Below are positions 1 to 9,008 of a stretch of 60,146 bases of DNA, in pieces. The position numbers were made by a program, and so were the translations under genes. The DNA is from Cellulomonas sp. (GTDB lineage Bacteria > Actinomycetota > Actinomycetes > Actinomycetales > Cellulomonadaceae). Below the pieces are notes generated by a model, which saw only the letters and a program-made list of their open reading frames with translations, made no database searches and was not told where the DNA came from. Where the stretch lies: positions 163,346-223,491 of the forward strand of contig NZ_JADGMY010000014.1 of the NCBI RefSeq assembly GCF_015234515.1. The letters run 5' to 3'. Position 1 is the stretch's first letter, and each line of letters opens with the position of its first letter.

Positions 1-1939
1 CGACGTAGACGTGCACCCCGATGGGGGCCGTCGTGTCCGGGTCGAGCGCCCAGCCACGCAGGGAGATGGTCGTCGGCGTCGTGGAGATCGCGTCCAGCAC
101 GCCGACGGGTGCCGCGTTGCTGACGGTCACGAGCGCGCAGCCGAGCACGACGTCCGCGCCGGAGCCCCGGTTGACCGCGGTGACGCACACGACGTGCCTG
201 CCGTTGGCGGCCGTGATCCGCGCGTCGAAGCCGTGGCGCGACCCCACGCCGTAGGCGGCGGCGACATCGGGCCGGGCGCGGTCGGCGGCGATGTCGGAGA
301 CCTTGCCACCGACGGACACGCGGATCGTCAGCGACGCGTCGGTCTCGGGGTCGAAGGCCCAGCCGCGCACGGTGATGCCGGAGCCGCCCTGGTAGGCGTC
401 GACGACGCCGCGCGGGGAGGCCGCGACCGCGGCGTTCGCCAGCTGGGCGACGCGTGCGCGGATCTGGGCCAGACGGTCGTAGAGGTACTGGCCGGGACAC
501 GTCGTGGTCGCGGCGTCGCGGTGCGCGTAGATCGTCGGGAACGACACCACGGTGCCCGCGGGGAAGCGTGACGCACCGCCGCCGGACACCATCGTCACGT
601 TGGTGCCTGCGGTGATGCGGTGGACCGAGAACTTCCAGGCGATGAGCTGGCTGATGGCCTCCACCATCGCGTCGGGGGCCCCGGTGGTCGCGAAGTTACC
701 GATCGCGGACACCCCGATCGTCCGGCTGTTGAAGCCGCCGGTGTGCACACCGACCACGGTGCTCGTCACGCCGCCGGCGCGTCCCTCGAAGGTCCGGCCG
801 AACCGGTCCACGAGGAAGTTGTAGCCGATGTCGCACCAGCCCCGGCCGCCGGCCGCTTCCGGACGCGTGTGGTACGAGTAGATGCCGCGGATGATCCCGG
901 CAACGGCGTCGGCGGAGTAGTCGTTCGCCGAGGCGGTGTGGTGCACGGCGGCCGAGACCATCGAGTTGGAGTAGTCGGGCGTGCAGCCGCGCAGCGACTC
1001 GTCCGCGCCCCAGCCGGCGCGGCTGATGATGGCGGGGCGCGCGGGGGCGGCCGCCGCGAGCACCGCGGCGTCGCGTACGGCGGCGTCACTCGCCCTGCCG
1101 GCGCCGGTGCTCGCCCCGACGGTCGCGCGCGCGTCGACCGTGGCCTCGCCGGGGTCGACCAGGACCGCCTTGAGCCCCGTGACCCTGCCGCTGCCCGCCT
1201 CGGCCCAGACCTGGAGGCCGTCGGCGCCGGCGGTGACGACGGCGTCCGTCCCGTCACGCGCACCCGCCTCGGCATCCGGGGTGCCGAGGTCCGGGGCGAT
1301 GTCCGACGCCGACACGCCGACCCACTCCGACCAGCTGCCCGCCTCCCGGACCCGGTAGCGCACGACCACGTCGTCGAGGCCCGGCTCGTCCTGCCACGTG
1401 AGCCCGAGCACGGTGAACGGCGCGGTGTCGAGCGGTGCGGTCAGGACATCCGGAGTGGGCGTCGTGCCGGCACCGGCGGTCGGCGACGGCGACGGCGACG
1501 GCGCCGTGACGTCGGGGCTCGGCGCGGCGCCACGCGGCGCGGCCGACGGGCTCGCCGCAGGCTCGGAGGGGGCGGCCGGGGCGGTGGGCTCGGCGTCGGT
1601 CGCCGACGTGCGGGGCTCGTCGTCCTCGGTCGGCGTCGCGGCGAGGGCGGTGCGGACGACCCGCCCTCCCTCGCCCGACGAAGCGGTCGACCCGGCGTCG
1701 TCGACGGTCGCGTCCTGGCTCGCTGTCGCCGGTTCCGCCTCCTCCGCGAGCGGCACGTCCTCGGGGTCGGGGAGCGAGCTCACGAGGTCCGAGCGCACGC
1801 CGACGAGGTCGAGCTCCGTGACGTCGACCGAGCCGTCCGCCTCGGTCGCCGCGGTCGCGGCGGACCCCGGCAGGACGACGAGGGACGTGGCGAGGGCGGC
1901 GCTCAGCAGGACGGCGGCGGCGCGGCGAGGGTCGGACAT
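1..1939 (-). CDS. Secreted N-acetylmuramoyl-L-alanine amidase, PGRP family (3' end cut by window edge)
   Basis: Predicted peptidoglycan amidase that cleaves the bond between MurNAc and L-Ala outside the cell. The ATG at 1939 follows an AGGAG site about 6 nt upstream. An N-terminal signal-like stretch (RRAAAVLLSAALATSLVVL) leads into a Pro/Ala/Ser-rich spacer of about 150 residues. The PGRP/amidase-2 domain starts near residue 310 with GWGADESLRG. Zinc ligands appear as VHHTA (H333/H334), AHRD, and a Cys in TTTCPGQ; the family usually uses His, His, Cys. After the domain come beta-rich segments beginning GWAFDPETDA and GWALDPDTTA, which look like repeats of one module. The frame runs off position 1 with about 646 residues visible. 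It follows the YfhO-like gene on the same strand after about 140 bp. Confidence 0.88.
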   Translation of the reverse strand, partial: MSDPRRAAAVLLSAALATSLVVLPGSAATAATEADGSVDVTELDLVGVRSDLVSSLPDPEDVPLAEEAEPATASQDATVDDAGSTASSGEGGRVVRTALAATPTEDDEPRTSATDAEPTAPAAPSEPAASPSAAPRGAAPSPDVTAPSPSPSPTAGAGTTPTPDVLTAPLDTAPFTVLGLTWQDEPGLDDVVVRYRVREAGSWSEWVGVSASDIAPDLGTPDAEAGARDGTDAVVTAGADGLQVWAEAGSGRVTGLKAVLVDPGEATVDARATVGASTGAGRASDAAVRDAAVLAAAAPARPAIISRAGWGADESLRGCTPDYSNSMVSAAVHHTASANDYSADAVAGIIRGIYSYHTRPEAAGGRGWCDIGYNFLVDRFGRTFEGRAGGVTSTVVGVHTGGFNSRTIGVSAIGNFATTGAPDAMVEAISQLIAWKFSVHRITAGTNVTMVSGGGASRFPAGTVVSFPTIYAHRDAATTTCPGQYLYDRLAQIRARVAQLANAAVAASPRGVVDAYQGGSGITVRGWAFDPETDASLTIRVSVGGKVSDIAADRARPDVAAAYGVGSRHGFDARITAANGRHVVCVTAVNRGSGADVVLGCALVTVSNAAPVGVLDAISTTPTTISLRGWALDPDTTAPIGVHVYV

Positions 1940-2078
1940 GGGTGTCTCCTGTGCTCGGGCGTTAAGTCGAGGGGACCACGGACACCGGTCGGGCGCGCGG
2001 CCGACACGCCCGGTTCGACCGCTTCGACGGACGTGCGCGACGGCGCGTGCGCGGTCTGCCCCCTCCGTCCCGGGCGGC

Positions 2079-4970
2079 TCAGCTCCTCGCCGGCCGGCCC
2101 TCGTCGCCCCGGGCCCGGAACCGCCGCACGGCGAGCGTGACACCTGCGGCGAGCAGGACGACCACGCCGGCCGTGGTCGTCCAGAGGCCCGTGACCAGGC
2201 CGGGCGGCGCGTACGTGAGCTCGACCGTGTGCTGTCCGGCGCTGATCTCGACGCCCGAGAGCGCGTGGTCGACCCCGATGAGCTCGACCGGCCGGCCGTC
2301 GACGCGGGCGTGCCAGCCGGGCCGCCGGGCGTCGGCGACGACGAGCACACCGTCACCGTCGGCGGCCACGTCGAGCACGATCCGGTCGTCGTCCTGCAGG
2401 ACGCGCACGACCCCGCGCGAACCGGCGGTCGGCGTGGTGGCGGGCGGCACGTCGAGGACGGCTTCGTCGTCGTCCAGGTGACCCCCCGCGAGCAGCGCGA
2501 CCCGCGACTCCGGGTCGTCCTCCACCACGACCTCGGACGCCCAGCGGAACCGGGGGAGCGCGGTCGTGCGCTCGTAGACGGTCGCGTCGCCCGTGTGGAC
2601 GACGACGAGGTCGTCGTCGGCACGGACCACGTTCGTCGCCCACCGGCCCTGGCGGTCGGTCTGCAGGGTGACGGTGGCGTCGTCGACACGCAGCCGCACG
2701 CGGAGCGGCCCCTCCTCGTCCACCGACGGCAGTGCCATCCACACGCTCCCGGGGTGGGCGAACCCGCGGGTCACCTGCGCGGTCCGGGCGACGACGCGAT
2801 CGTCGTCGTCGACCAGCTCGAGCACGAGGGTGCCCTCCTGGCCGGACGCGAAGACGAGGCCCATCACCAGGTCGACGCGGACGCCCCGGACCGGGCCGTC
2901 CAGCTCCGCCGACGTGGCCCACTCACCCTGGAGGAGCGGTGCGTCGCCCCGCGGGCGACTCGTGCGCTCGAGGTCCCCGAGCAGCTCCGCCCCGGGCTCC
3001 ACCACGGCGTAGCGCGCGGCGAGACGGTCGAGGGCGGGGGAGCCCAGGGCCTCCGAGGTCATCGTGGAGTAGGTGTCGCTGCGCATGGCGTCGGGGTCTG
3101 CCGACTCCAGGAGCGCGCGCCACTCCTCCGTGTGGAACGCGTGCCCCGTCGCGGACCGCAGCCCGTACGCGGTGCTGCTCCCCGGCAGCATCGTCAGTCC
3201 CGTGCTGGTGAAGCGGTCGCTCCCGAGCCGGTCGCGCAGGACCTCGTGCGTCGGCGTCTCGGGGTAGAAGGTGCTCACGGGCGATCGGGGCCACCACGCG
3301 TGAGCGACCTGGCCCGCCTGCACGGCCATGAGCAGGGGCAGGCACACCGCGGCCGCGACAGCCCAGGACCGACGGGAGGTGCGCAGCGCGACGAGCAGCA
3401 GCGTCACGGCGACGGCGAGAAGGACGACACCGACGACGAGACCCGTCCACGCAGCGCCGACCTGCTCGTGCGGTGCAGCCCGCAGCGCACGCACGACCGC
3501 GACCGCCAGGGCCACGGCGGCGGCACCGCCGAGTACCCACGCGGTGGCGGGGACGGGGCGACGGGTGGGCCGGGGGACGGTCTCGTGGTCGTCCGAGCGG
3601 GCGTCCGCCTGCGGCACGTCGGTCGAGCGTGCCCGGACCGACCGGACGAGGCGTTCCATCCCGTAGGCGGCGCACACGGCCGCGACCAGTCCCAGGAGCC
3701 CTCGCACGCGGCCGACGTAGTTGACGTCGAAGCCGGGCAGCCGTTGCACGAGGCCCAGCGCCAGTCCGGAGTAGACGACGGCCACGCAGGCGGCACCGCC
3801 CGTCGCCGCCGTGACGAGCGGCCACGAGAGCGCCCGGCGGGAGCGGACGGCGAGGGCGAGGACGACGAGCACCAGCGTCACGGCGCCGACGTACGACAGC
3901 CGCTCGACCGGGTTGCGCGAGCCGCCCCACAGCGGGTCGTCGACAGCCCCGAGGACGTCGGGGGCGAAGGTCGTCGCGAGCGCCGACCAGTCGAGGTGCA
4001 TCTCCGGGGACTGCAGGCGGCGGTCCAGGCTGACGGCGCTGGTCGTGTTGAGGGCGAAGGGGATCAGCTGCCACGCCGACAGGGCGGCTCCGAGCAGTGC
4101 GCCGCTCGTCGCCACAGCAACCGACCGCAGCCACTCGCGCAGCGCCGCCCGGGCGTGCCACAGGCGCACGACCACCAGGACGAGCGACGCGTACGCCCCG
4201 TGCAGCAGCACCGCGGGAAACCCGCCGAGCAGCATCGCGGCGATCACGGCGCCCAGGGGCAGCGCGTCGCGCCACCGGCGGTGCTCGACAGCACGGTCGA
4301 CGGCCCACAGCAGCAGCGGCAGGAGCACGGCGACACGCGTCTGCGGCCAACCGGTCCAGGCGATCATGAACCCGCTCGACAGGAAGGCGAGGCTGCCGAC
4401 GGCCCACGAGGCCGGCCCGAGGCCGAGCCGCCGGAGCAGCAGCACCATCCCGCCCACGCCGACGGCGATCTCGAGGAGCTTCACCAGGCCGGGCGCGTAC
4501 ACGTCCGGCACGAGGAGCCAGGGGAGCGTCAGTGGCGAGAACATGGAGGAGTCGGGCAGCGACCCCAACGGGCTGCCCCCCGCGACGTACGGGTTCCACC
4601 ACGGCATGTCGCCCTCGAGCAGCGCGTGCTTGAGCAGCAGCAGCCGCGGGATGACGGAGTCGACGGTGTCGGCGGGCCACGGGTTCCGTGCGGGGGTGTC
4701 GGCCAGGACGCCGTCCCACGGCGCGTACGCGCCCAGCATGTCGGTCGCGGCGAACACCGTCCGGCCGAGCAGCGCGGAGCCGACACCGACGACGACGAAC
4801 AGGGCGAGCCCGCACCAGGCGGCGGCCGTGACGAGCGTGACGCCACGCGACGCGGGGTCCTGCAGGGCACGGACGGCTCGCTCCACGGCCCGTCCACCGG
4901 AGCGGCGCACGGAACGGATCACGCCGACGAGCGGTCGTACGGATCGATCAGGGGTGCCGCCCGACCTCAC
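2079..4970 (-). CDS. YfhO-family polytopic membrane protein (GT-C-like)
   Basis: About 963 residues. Many hydrophobic segments fill the first 600 residues, followed by an extracytoplasmic beta-rich region and one last membrane helix near the C terminus. The segment PWWNPYVAGGSPLG after an early acidic loop (ATDMLGAYAPWDG) is typical of YfhO proteins. The C-terminal DARRPGWHARVDGRPVE stretch also recurs in that family. YfhO proteins are thought to transfer or modify sugars on surface polymers using lipid-linked donors; the substrate here is unknown. I chose the GTG at 4970 because it overlaps the TGA of the upstream gene in a GTGA junction. An in-frame ATG lies 30 bases further upstream. It is the last gene of the five-gene minus-strand operon. 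Confidence 0.85.
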   Translation of the reverse strand: MRSGGTPDRSVRPLVGVIRSVRRSGGRAVERAVRALQDPASRGVTLVTAAAWCGLALFVVVGVGSALLGRTVFAATDMLGAYAPWDGVLADTPARNPWPADTVDSVIPRLLLLKHALLEGDMPWWNPYVAGGSPLGSLPDSSMFSPLTLPWLLVPDVYAPGLVKLLEIAVGVGGMVLLLRRLGLGPASWAVGSLAFLSSGFMIAWTGWPQTRVAVLLPLLLWAVDRAVEHRRWRDALPLGAVIAAMLLGGFPAVLLHGAYASLVLVVVRLWHARAALREWLRSVAVATSGALLGAALSAWQLIPFALNTTSAVSLDRRLQSPEMHLDWSALATTFAPDVLGAVDDPLWGGSRNPVERLSYVGAVTLVLVVLALAVRSRRALSWPLVTAATGGAACVAVVYSGLALGLVQRLPGFDVNYVGRVRGLLGLVAAVCAAYGMERLVRSVRARSTDVPQADARSDDHETVPRPTRRPVPATAWVLGGAAAVALAVAVVRALRAAPHEQVGAAWTGLVVGVVLLAVAVTLLLVALRTSRRSWAVAAAVCLPLLMAVQAGQVAHAWWPRSPVSTFYPETPTHEVLRDRLGSDRFTSTGLTMLPGSSTAYGLRSATGHAFHTEEWRALLESADPDAMRSDTYSTMTSEALGSPALDRLAARYAVVEPGAELLGDLERTSRPRGDAPLLQGEWATSAELDGPVRGVRVDLVMGLVFASGQEGTLVLELVDDDDRVVARTAQVTRGFAHPGSVWMALPSVDEEGPLRVRLRVDDATVTLQTDRQGRWATNVVRADDDLVVVHTGDATVYERTTALPRFRWASEVVVEDDPESRVALLAGGHLDDDEAVLDVPPATTPTAGSRGVVRVLQDDDRIVLDVAADGDGVLVVADARRPGWHARVDGRPVELIGVDHALSGVEISAGQHTVELTYAPPGLVTGLWTTTAGVVVLLAAGVTLAVRRFRARGDEGRPARS

Positions 4971-6742
4971 GGACGAACCTCGCGCACCGAGACGCGGCAC
5001 TGCTCGATCGGGGCGCCGGCGACGTCGGAGCAGGTCGTCAGCGCCGTGAACGTCGCGAGCGGCGTACCGAGCGCCGTGAGGTCGGGATCGGCACCCGCCA
5101 CAGGTGTGAACTGCAGGTGGTACCGGATCCCTGCATCGCGGACCTGCTGCCGGAAGGACGGGTCCGTGAGGTCGTACCCCTGGTCGGCCCGGCCGAAGAC
5201 GCGGGCGTCGAGGTAGTAGGCCAGCCGAAGTGTCGCCCGGTAGTTGCTCCCGAGGATCGCGGAGCCCGCCGGCACGAACGGACGCATCTCACCGGCGAGG
5301 CGCGCGATGTCGGGGGGCTGCGACGCGGCCAGGGCGTGGGTGACACCGCGGGCCTTGCCGCCGACGCTGAACGGCGCACGCACCCCGGCCCCGTGCTCCC
5401 ACGCCGCCGTCAGCGGGATGAGCAGGGCGAGTATCGCGGCGGCGGTGCGGACGACGAGGCCGCGGCCGGCCACGAACCGCTGCCATAGGGCAGGCAGCGC
5501 GCTGTACGCCGCCAGGGAGGACAGGGTGAGCAGGGGCCAGTAGTAGCGGGCGTTCCCGCCCTGCGTCGCGGCGGTGGTGACGCCGGCGTAGCCGAGGAAG
5601 TACACCCAGCCGGTGAGGACGAGCGCGAGGGTCGTCCGGCGCAGCCGTGCCTCGCCCGCTCGCGAGAGCACGAGCGCCGCGGTGGCGAGCGCCAGCACCG
5701 GGACGGTCCAGGGAGCGAAGCTGCGGATCCGTTCGAGGTAGTACGGGAAGGCCAGCAGCCGCTGCTCGACGTAGTAGGTGAGGCGGTCGCGCACCGTCAG
5801 CTGCTGCGTCTCCTGCCCGCCGCCGTCCGACCCGCCGCCGGTCCGTACCTGGAACGTCCGGTCCTCGCCGAACGAGATCGCGTGCTCGTTCGGTGGCGCC
5901 CACAGCACCGGCTCGCGCGCGGCCGCGCCGCCGGTCGGGTCGACCTTCGCGCTCATGTTGACGGCGAAGGACGAGCCGATCGTGGCCTCGCCGTACTTCC
6001 ACGACAGGACGGCGGCCCAGGGTGCCGCGAGCAGGCCGGCGACGAGCACCGCCAGGCCGGCCGCAGCGGCCACCTGGCGTCGTGCCGTGCGGTCACGCAG
6101 CCGCAGCACGAGCCAGGCCGCGAGCACGACGACGACGACGGGCACGAGGAAGAGCTTGGTGACGTACCCGAGCGTGCACGTGGCGCCGAGCAGCACGGCG
6201 TGCCGTCGGACGTGGCGACCCGTCGCGAGGGACTCGTCGAAGCGCGCGAGGACGAGGGCGAACAGGGTCGTCCAGCTCACGACGAGGACGTCGGGCGTGA
6301 GCGACCGGACGTTGGCGAGGTAGAAGACCGCGGCGGTCGCCATGAACAGCAGGGTAGGCACGCTGCGGCCGTGCGTCGCCCACCACACCAGCGCGCCGCC
6401 GGCCGCGAGGCCCAGGGAGGCGCCCACGGCGGAGACGGCGACGATCGCGACGACGCCGTCGACGCCGAGTGCGATCAAGGGCGCCGCCAGCCAGCTGATC
6501 AACGGCGACCAGTACGCGTTCACGGCGGAGCCGAAGAGCCCCGACGCGTACTGCCGCGCGATCGAGATGTACGAGATGCCGTCGATGTTGTTGAGGTCGT
6601 GGCGTGCGCGCACCGTCGCGACCGCGAGCAGAGCGGAGGTCACGGCCCACAGGACGGCGGGGGCGGCCGGCACGCGGTCGACCGTTGCCCGCAGCCGACG
6701 CGCCGCCCCGGCAGCCACCGCCCCGGGCGTCGGGGCGGTCAC
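4967..6742 (-). CDS. GT-C-like polytopic membrane protein, probable lipid-linked sugar transferase
   Basis: A 591-residue protein with about a dozen hydrophobic segments. A large first external loop contains LNNIDGISYISIARQ, where the acidic residue sits as in GT-C (ArnT/PMT-like) enzymes. There is an extracytoplasmic region near residues 220-290 and a soluble C-terminal domain. It probably moves a sugar from a polyprenyl phosphate donor to a surface glycan; substrate unknown. The start is GTG at 6742, overlapping the previous stop as GTGA. The frame stays open further upstream, but that part is arginine-rich and not protein-like. Its stop overlaps the YfhO-like gene in the same way, so the two are probably translationally coupled. 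Confidence 0.75.
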   Translation of the reverse strand: MTAPTPGAVAAGAARRLRATVDRVPAAPAVLWAVTSALLAVATVRARHDLNNIDGISYISIARQYASGLFGSAVNAYWSPLISWLAAPLIALGVDGVVAIVAVSAVGASLGLAAGGALVWWATHGRSVPTLLFMATAAVFYLANVRSLTPDVLVVSWTTLFALVLARFDESLATGRHVRRHAVLLGATCTLGYVTKLFLVPVVVVVLAAWLVLRLRDRTARRQVAAAAGLAVLVAGLLAAPWAAVLSWKYGEATIGSSFAVNMSAKVDPTGGAAAREPVLWAPPNEHAISFGEDRTFQVRTGGGSDGGGQETQQLTVRDRLTYYVEQRLLAFPYYLERIRSFAPWTVPVLALATAALVLSRAGEARLRRTTLALVLTGWVYFLGYAGVTTAATQGGNARYYWPLLTLSSLAAYSALPALWQRFVAGRGLVVRTAAAILALLIPLTAAWEHGAGVRAPFSVGGKARGVTHALAASQPPDIARLAGEMRPFVPAGSAILGSNYRATLRLAYYLDARVFGRADQGYDLTDPSFRQQVRDAGIRYHLQFTPVAGADPDLTALGTPLATFTALTTCSDVAGAPIEQCRVSVREVRP

Positions 6743-7719
6743 GAACCGTCTCCCGTGGTGCCCGAGGACGCGGGGACCGTGCGCGGCGCGCCGCCCCGCG
6801 GGCGCAGCGCTGCGGCGCAGGCCAGGAAGAGGACGTCCACGGCCACGCTCCACAACCGCGTCAGTACCGTCACGACGACGGCGGCCTCGAGCGGCATGAG
6901 CGCGCTGAGGAACAGAGCCTGCACACCTTCGCGGACGCCCAGCCCTCCTGGCGCGAAGACGGCCAGCATGCTCACGGCGGACGCGATGCTGGCGGCGCCC
7001 ACGACGTACGCCAGGTCGCTCCACGGCAGGTCGGAGTACACCGCGCGGGCCAGCAGGTAGTACGAGGCGCCGGTCAGCAGCGTGCCGAGCACGTACAGTC
7101 CGCCCCCGCTGAGGACCAGCGACCAGGTTGGGCGGTCCTCAGCGGGCAGCCGCCGGCGGGCGAGGCGATAGGCGAGGTCCAGCAGGCGACGCAGAACGGG
7201 AGGTGCCAGCGCCAGGAGGCACACGCCGGCGGCGACGGCGGACAGCACCGTCGCACGGCCCCCCAACGCGTCGAGGCGCGGGTCCAGGGCCAGCAGCGCG
7301 AGGCCGACCAGCAGCGTCGAGATGAGCTGCAGCGCGGCCTCGAGGGTGCCGCTCACGGCGAGCTTCGACCGGCTCACGCCGTGCTGAGCCGCGAAGTAGA
7401 CCTTGCCGACGATCCAGGTGCCGGCGCCCAGCACGTACCGACCCAGCCACGCCTTGGCGTAGACGTACGAGAGCTCGCGTGCCGACCGGTGCACGTCGCG
7501 CGCGCCCAGGCGTCTCAGCAGGTGCAGCCAGACCAGCGCGCCCCAGTACCGGAACCCGAGCGCGAGCACCGTCGCGGCGGCCAGGGGGGCGGCGGAGAGG
7601 TGCAGCCCCTCCAGCTGGGCCCAGTCGATCCGGACGAGGTAGACGGCCACCGCGACCACGACGACGGCACTGAAGCCGATCTGGATCCAGGTGCGCGACG
7701 TCATCCGCCGACGGCTCAC
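6739..7719 (-). CDS. Lysylphosphatidylglycerol synthase TM-region family protein (UPF0104, copy 1)
   Basis: A 326-residue integral membrane protein with about eight hydrophobic segments. The motif FAPGGLGVREGVQALFL near the C terminus is typical of the LPG synthase TM/UPF0104 family (AglD and the MprF flippase region). In glycan loci such proteins are often found beside glycosyltransferases and may flip or help transfer lipid-linked sugars. No catalytic soluble domain is attached. GTG at 7719 overlaps the upstream TGA (GTGA); an ATG five codons in is an alternative. It lies between a GT4 and a GT-C-like gene. A second family member is present in the divergent operon at 12448-13416. Confidence 0.8.
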   Translation of the reverse strand: MSRRRMTSRTWIQIGFSAVVVVAVAVYLVRIDWAQLEGLHLSAAPLAAATVLALGFRYWGALVWLHLLRRLGARDVHRSARELSYVYAKAWLGRYVLGAGTWIVGKVYFAAQHGVSRSKLAVSGTLEAALQLISTLLVGLALLALDPRLDALGGRATVLSAVAAGVCLLALAPPVLRRLLDLAYRLARRRLPAEDRPTWSLVLSGGGLYVLGTLLTGASYYLLARAVYSDLPWSDLAYVVGAASIASAVSMLAVFAPGGLGVREGVQALFLSALMPLEAAVVVTVLTRLWSVAVDVLFLACAAALRPRGGAPRTVPASSGTTGDGS

Positions 7720-9008
7720 AGCCCTGCGTCCGTGCGTGTGATGAACGGGGCCACGAGCGCCTCGTAGTGCCGCTTCGCGAGCCGCTCCCACGAGAACTCG
7801 TGCGACAGCTCGAGCCCTCGGAGCGCGAGCTGCTCGCGCTGCTCGGGAGGCATCGCGGTCAGCCGCACGAGCGCGGCTGCGAGCCCGGCAGCGTCGCGCT
7901 GCTCCACGAGCAGCCCCGTGCGGCCGTCCTGCAGGATGTCGTCGGCGCCGCTCTGGCGGGTCGCGATGCACGGCAGGCCGTAGGAGAGGCCTTCGAGGAG
8001 GACGACCGGCAGGCCCTCCATGTCGCCGTTCGAAGCGACGACCGACGGGACGACGAGAGTGTCGGCCGCTCGGTACCACGCCTCCTTGTCCTCGCCCGTG
8101 GCGTAGCCGGCGAACGTGACGCGGTCAGCGAGGCCGAGAGCGTCGGCCAGCGCGACGAGCTCGTCGAGCAGCGGTCCGTCGCCCACGACGACGAGCCGCC
8201 AGGTGCCCAGGTCGTCGCGGACGGCGGCGAGCGCGTCGAGCAGGTAGGGCAGGCCCTTCTTCTCGACGAGACGCCCGACGAACAGCAGCACCTGCTCGTC
8301 CGGAGCCGCCTGGATCCGTGCGCGCGCACGCTCGCGGATCGTCCCGTCGTGCACCCGCGCGGGCAGGTTGGTGCCCATCGGGATGATGTGGATCGGCACG
8401 CCGCAGGTGTCGTCCTCGTCGAACCGTCGCAGTCGCGCGAGCGTCTGCGAGGAGACCGCGGACGCTGCGGCGGCCCGCCGCAGGGTCGAACGCACGACGA
8501 GGCGTCCCAGGACCGGCAGCCGGTGCCAGACGTCGACGTCGGAGGCGTGCGTGGTGAAGACGAAGGGGATCCCCGTCAGCCTCGAGACCCACGACGCGAC
8601 GATGGCCTGCGGTGTGAACCAGTGTGCGTAGACGACGACAGGGCGCGTCCGTCGCGCCTCGCGCAGCGCTGTCACGAACTCGCCGAGGAAGAGGAACGGG
8701 ACCGCGACGTACAGCCACGGGTTCCGTTGCAGCGCGGGCATGATGCCGCGTCCGGCGAGCACCTCGCCCGACCGGGGCCAGAAGTAGTGGAAGCGGATCT
8801 CCTCGAAGCCTGCGTGCCGCGTCCGGTCCTGGGTCGCGGAGCGCCGGTCGTGCGGAGCCACCACGCGGATCACGAGCTCGGGGTACTCCTCGGAGAGGGC
8901 GACCACCTGGTCGTGCACGAACGCCGGGACAGGGTCCTGGGCGTGGGTGGGGAACGTGGACGCCAGGACCAGGACGGATGGTCCCCGCCGCGGCTCAGCC
9001 CTGTCCAT
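7716..9008 (-). CDS. Glycosyltransferase family 4 (GT-B fold)
   Basis: 430 residues, the usual length for GT4. The N-terminal Rossmann half opens with PSVLVLASTFPTHAQDPVP. The C-terminal nucleotide-sugar half shows LLFVGRLVEKKGLPYLLDA and the family EX7E pattern in MEGLPVVLLEGLSYGLP. It is expected to transfer a hexose from an NDP-sugar to a lipid-linked or glycan acceptor at the inner membrane face. The ATG at 9008 overlaps the HprK-like gene by 14 bases, and its TGA overlaps the next gene by four. It is therefore the second gene of the operon running from about 10.1 kb down to 2.1 kb. Confidence 0.9.
   Translation of the reverse strand: MDRAEPRRGPSVLVLASTFPTHAQDPVPAFVHDQVVALSEEYPELVIRVVAPHDRRSATQDRTRHAGFEEIRFHYFWPRSGEVLAGRGIMPALQRNPWLYVAVPFLFLGEFVTALREARRTRPVVVYAHWFTPQAIVASWVSRLTGIPFVFTTHASDVDVWHRLPVLGRLVVRSTLRRAAAASAVSSQTLARLRRFDEDDTCGVPIHIIPMGTNLPARVHDGTIRERARARIQAAPDEQVLLFVGRLVEKKGLPYLLDALAAVRDDLGTWRLVVVGDGPLLDELVALADALGLADRVTFAGYATGEDKEAWYRAADTLVVPSVVASNGDMEGLPVVLLEGLSYGLPCIATRQSGADDILQDGRTGLLVEQRDAAGLAAALVRLTAMPPEQREQLALRGLELSHEFSWERLAKRHYEALVAPFITRTDAGL

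Noticed and set aside
1398..5216. Plus-strand open frame of more than 1,200 codons
   Set aside because: It is antisense to the amidase and YfhO genes and is composed of Arg/Gly/Asp/Pro-rich, non-protein-like sequence, a by-product of high GC.
5882..7767. Long plus-strand frames antisense to the GT-C-like and UPF0104 genes
   Set aside because: The sequence has no hydrophobic core or motif; the opposite strand encodes clear membrane proteins with good junctions.
7720..8079. 120-codon upstream extension of the UPF0104 protein
   Set aside because: Arg/Ala-only sequence inside the GT4 gene; the GTGA junction gives a better start.
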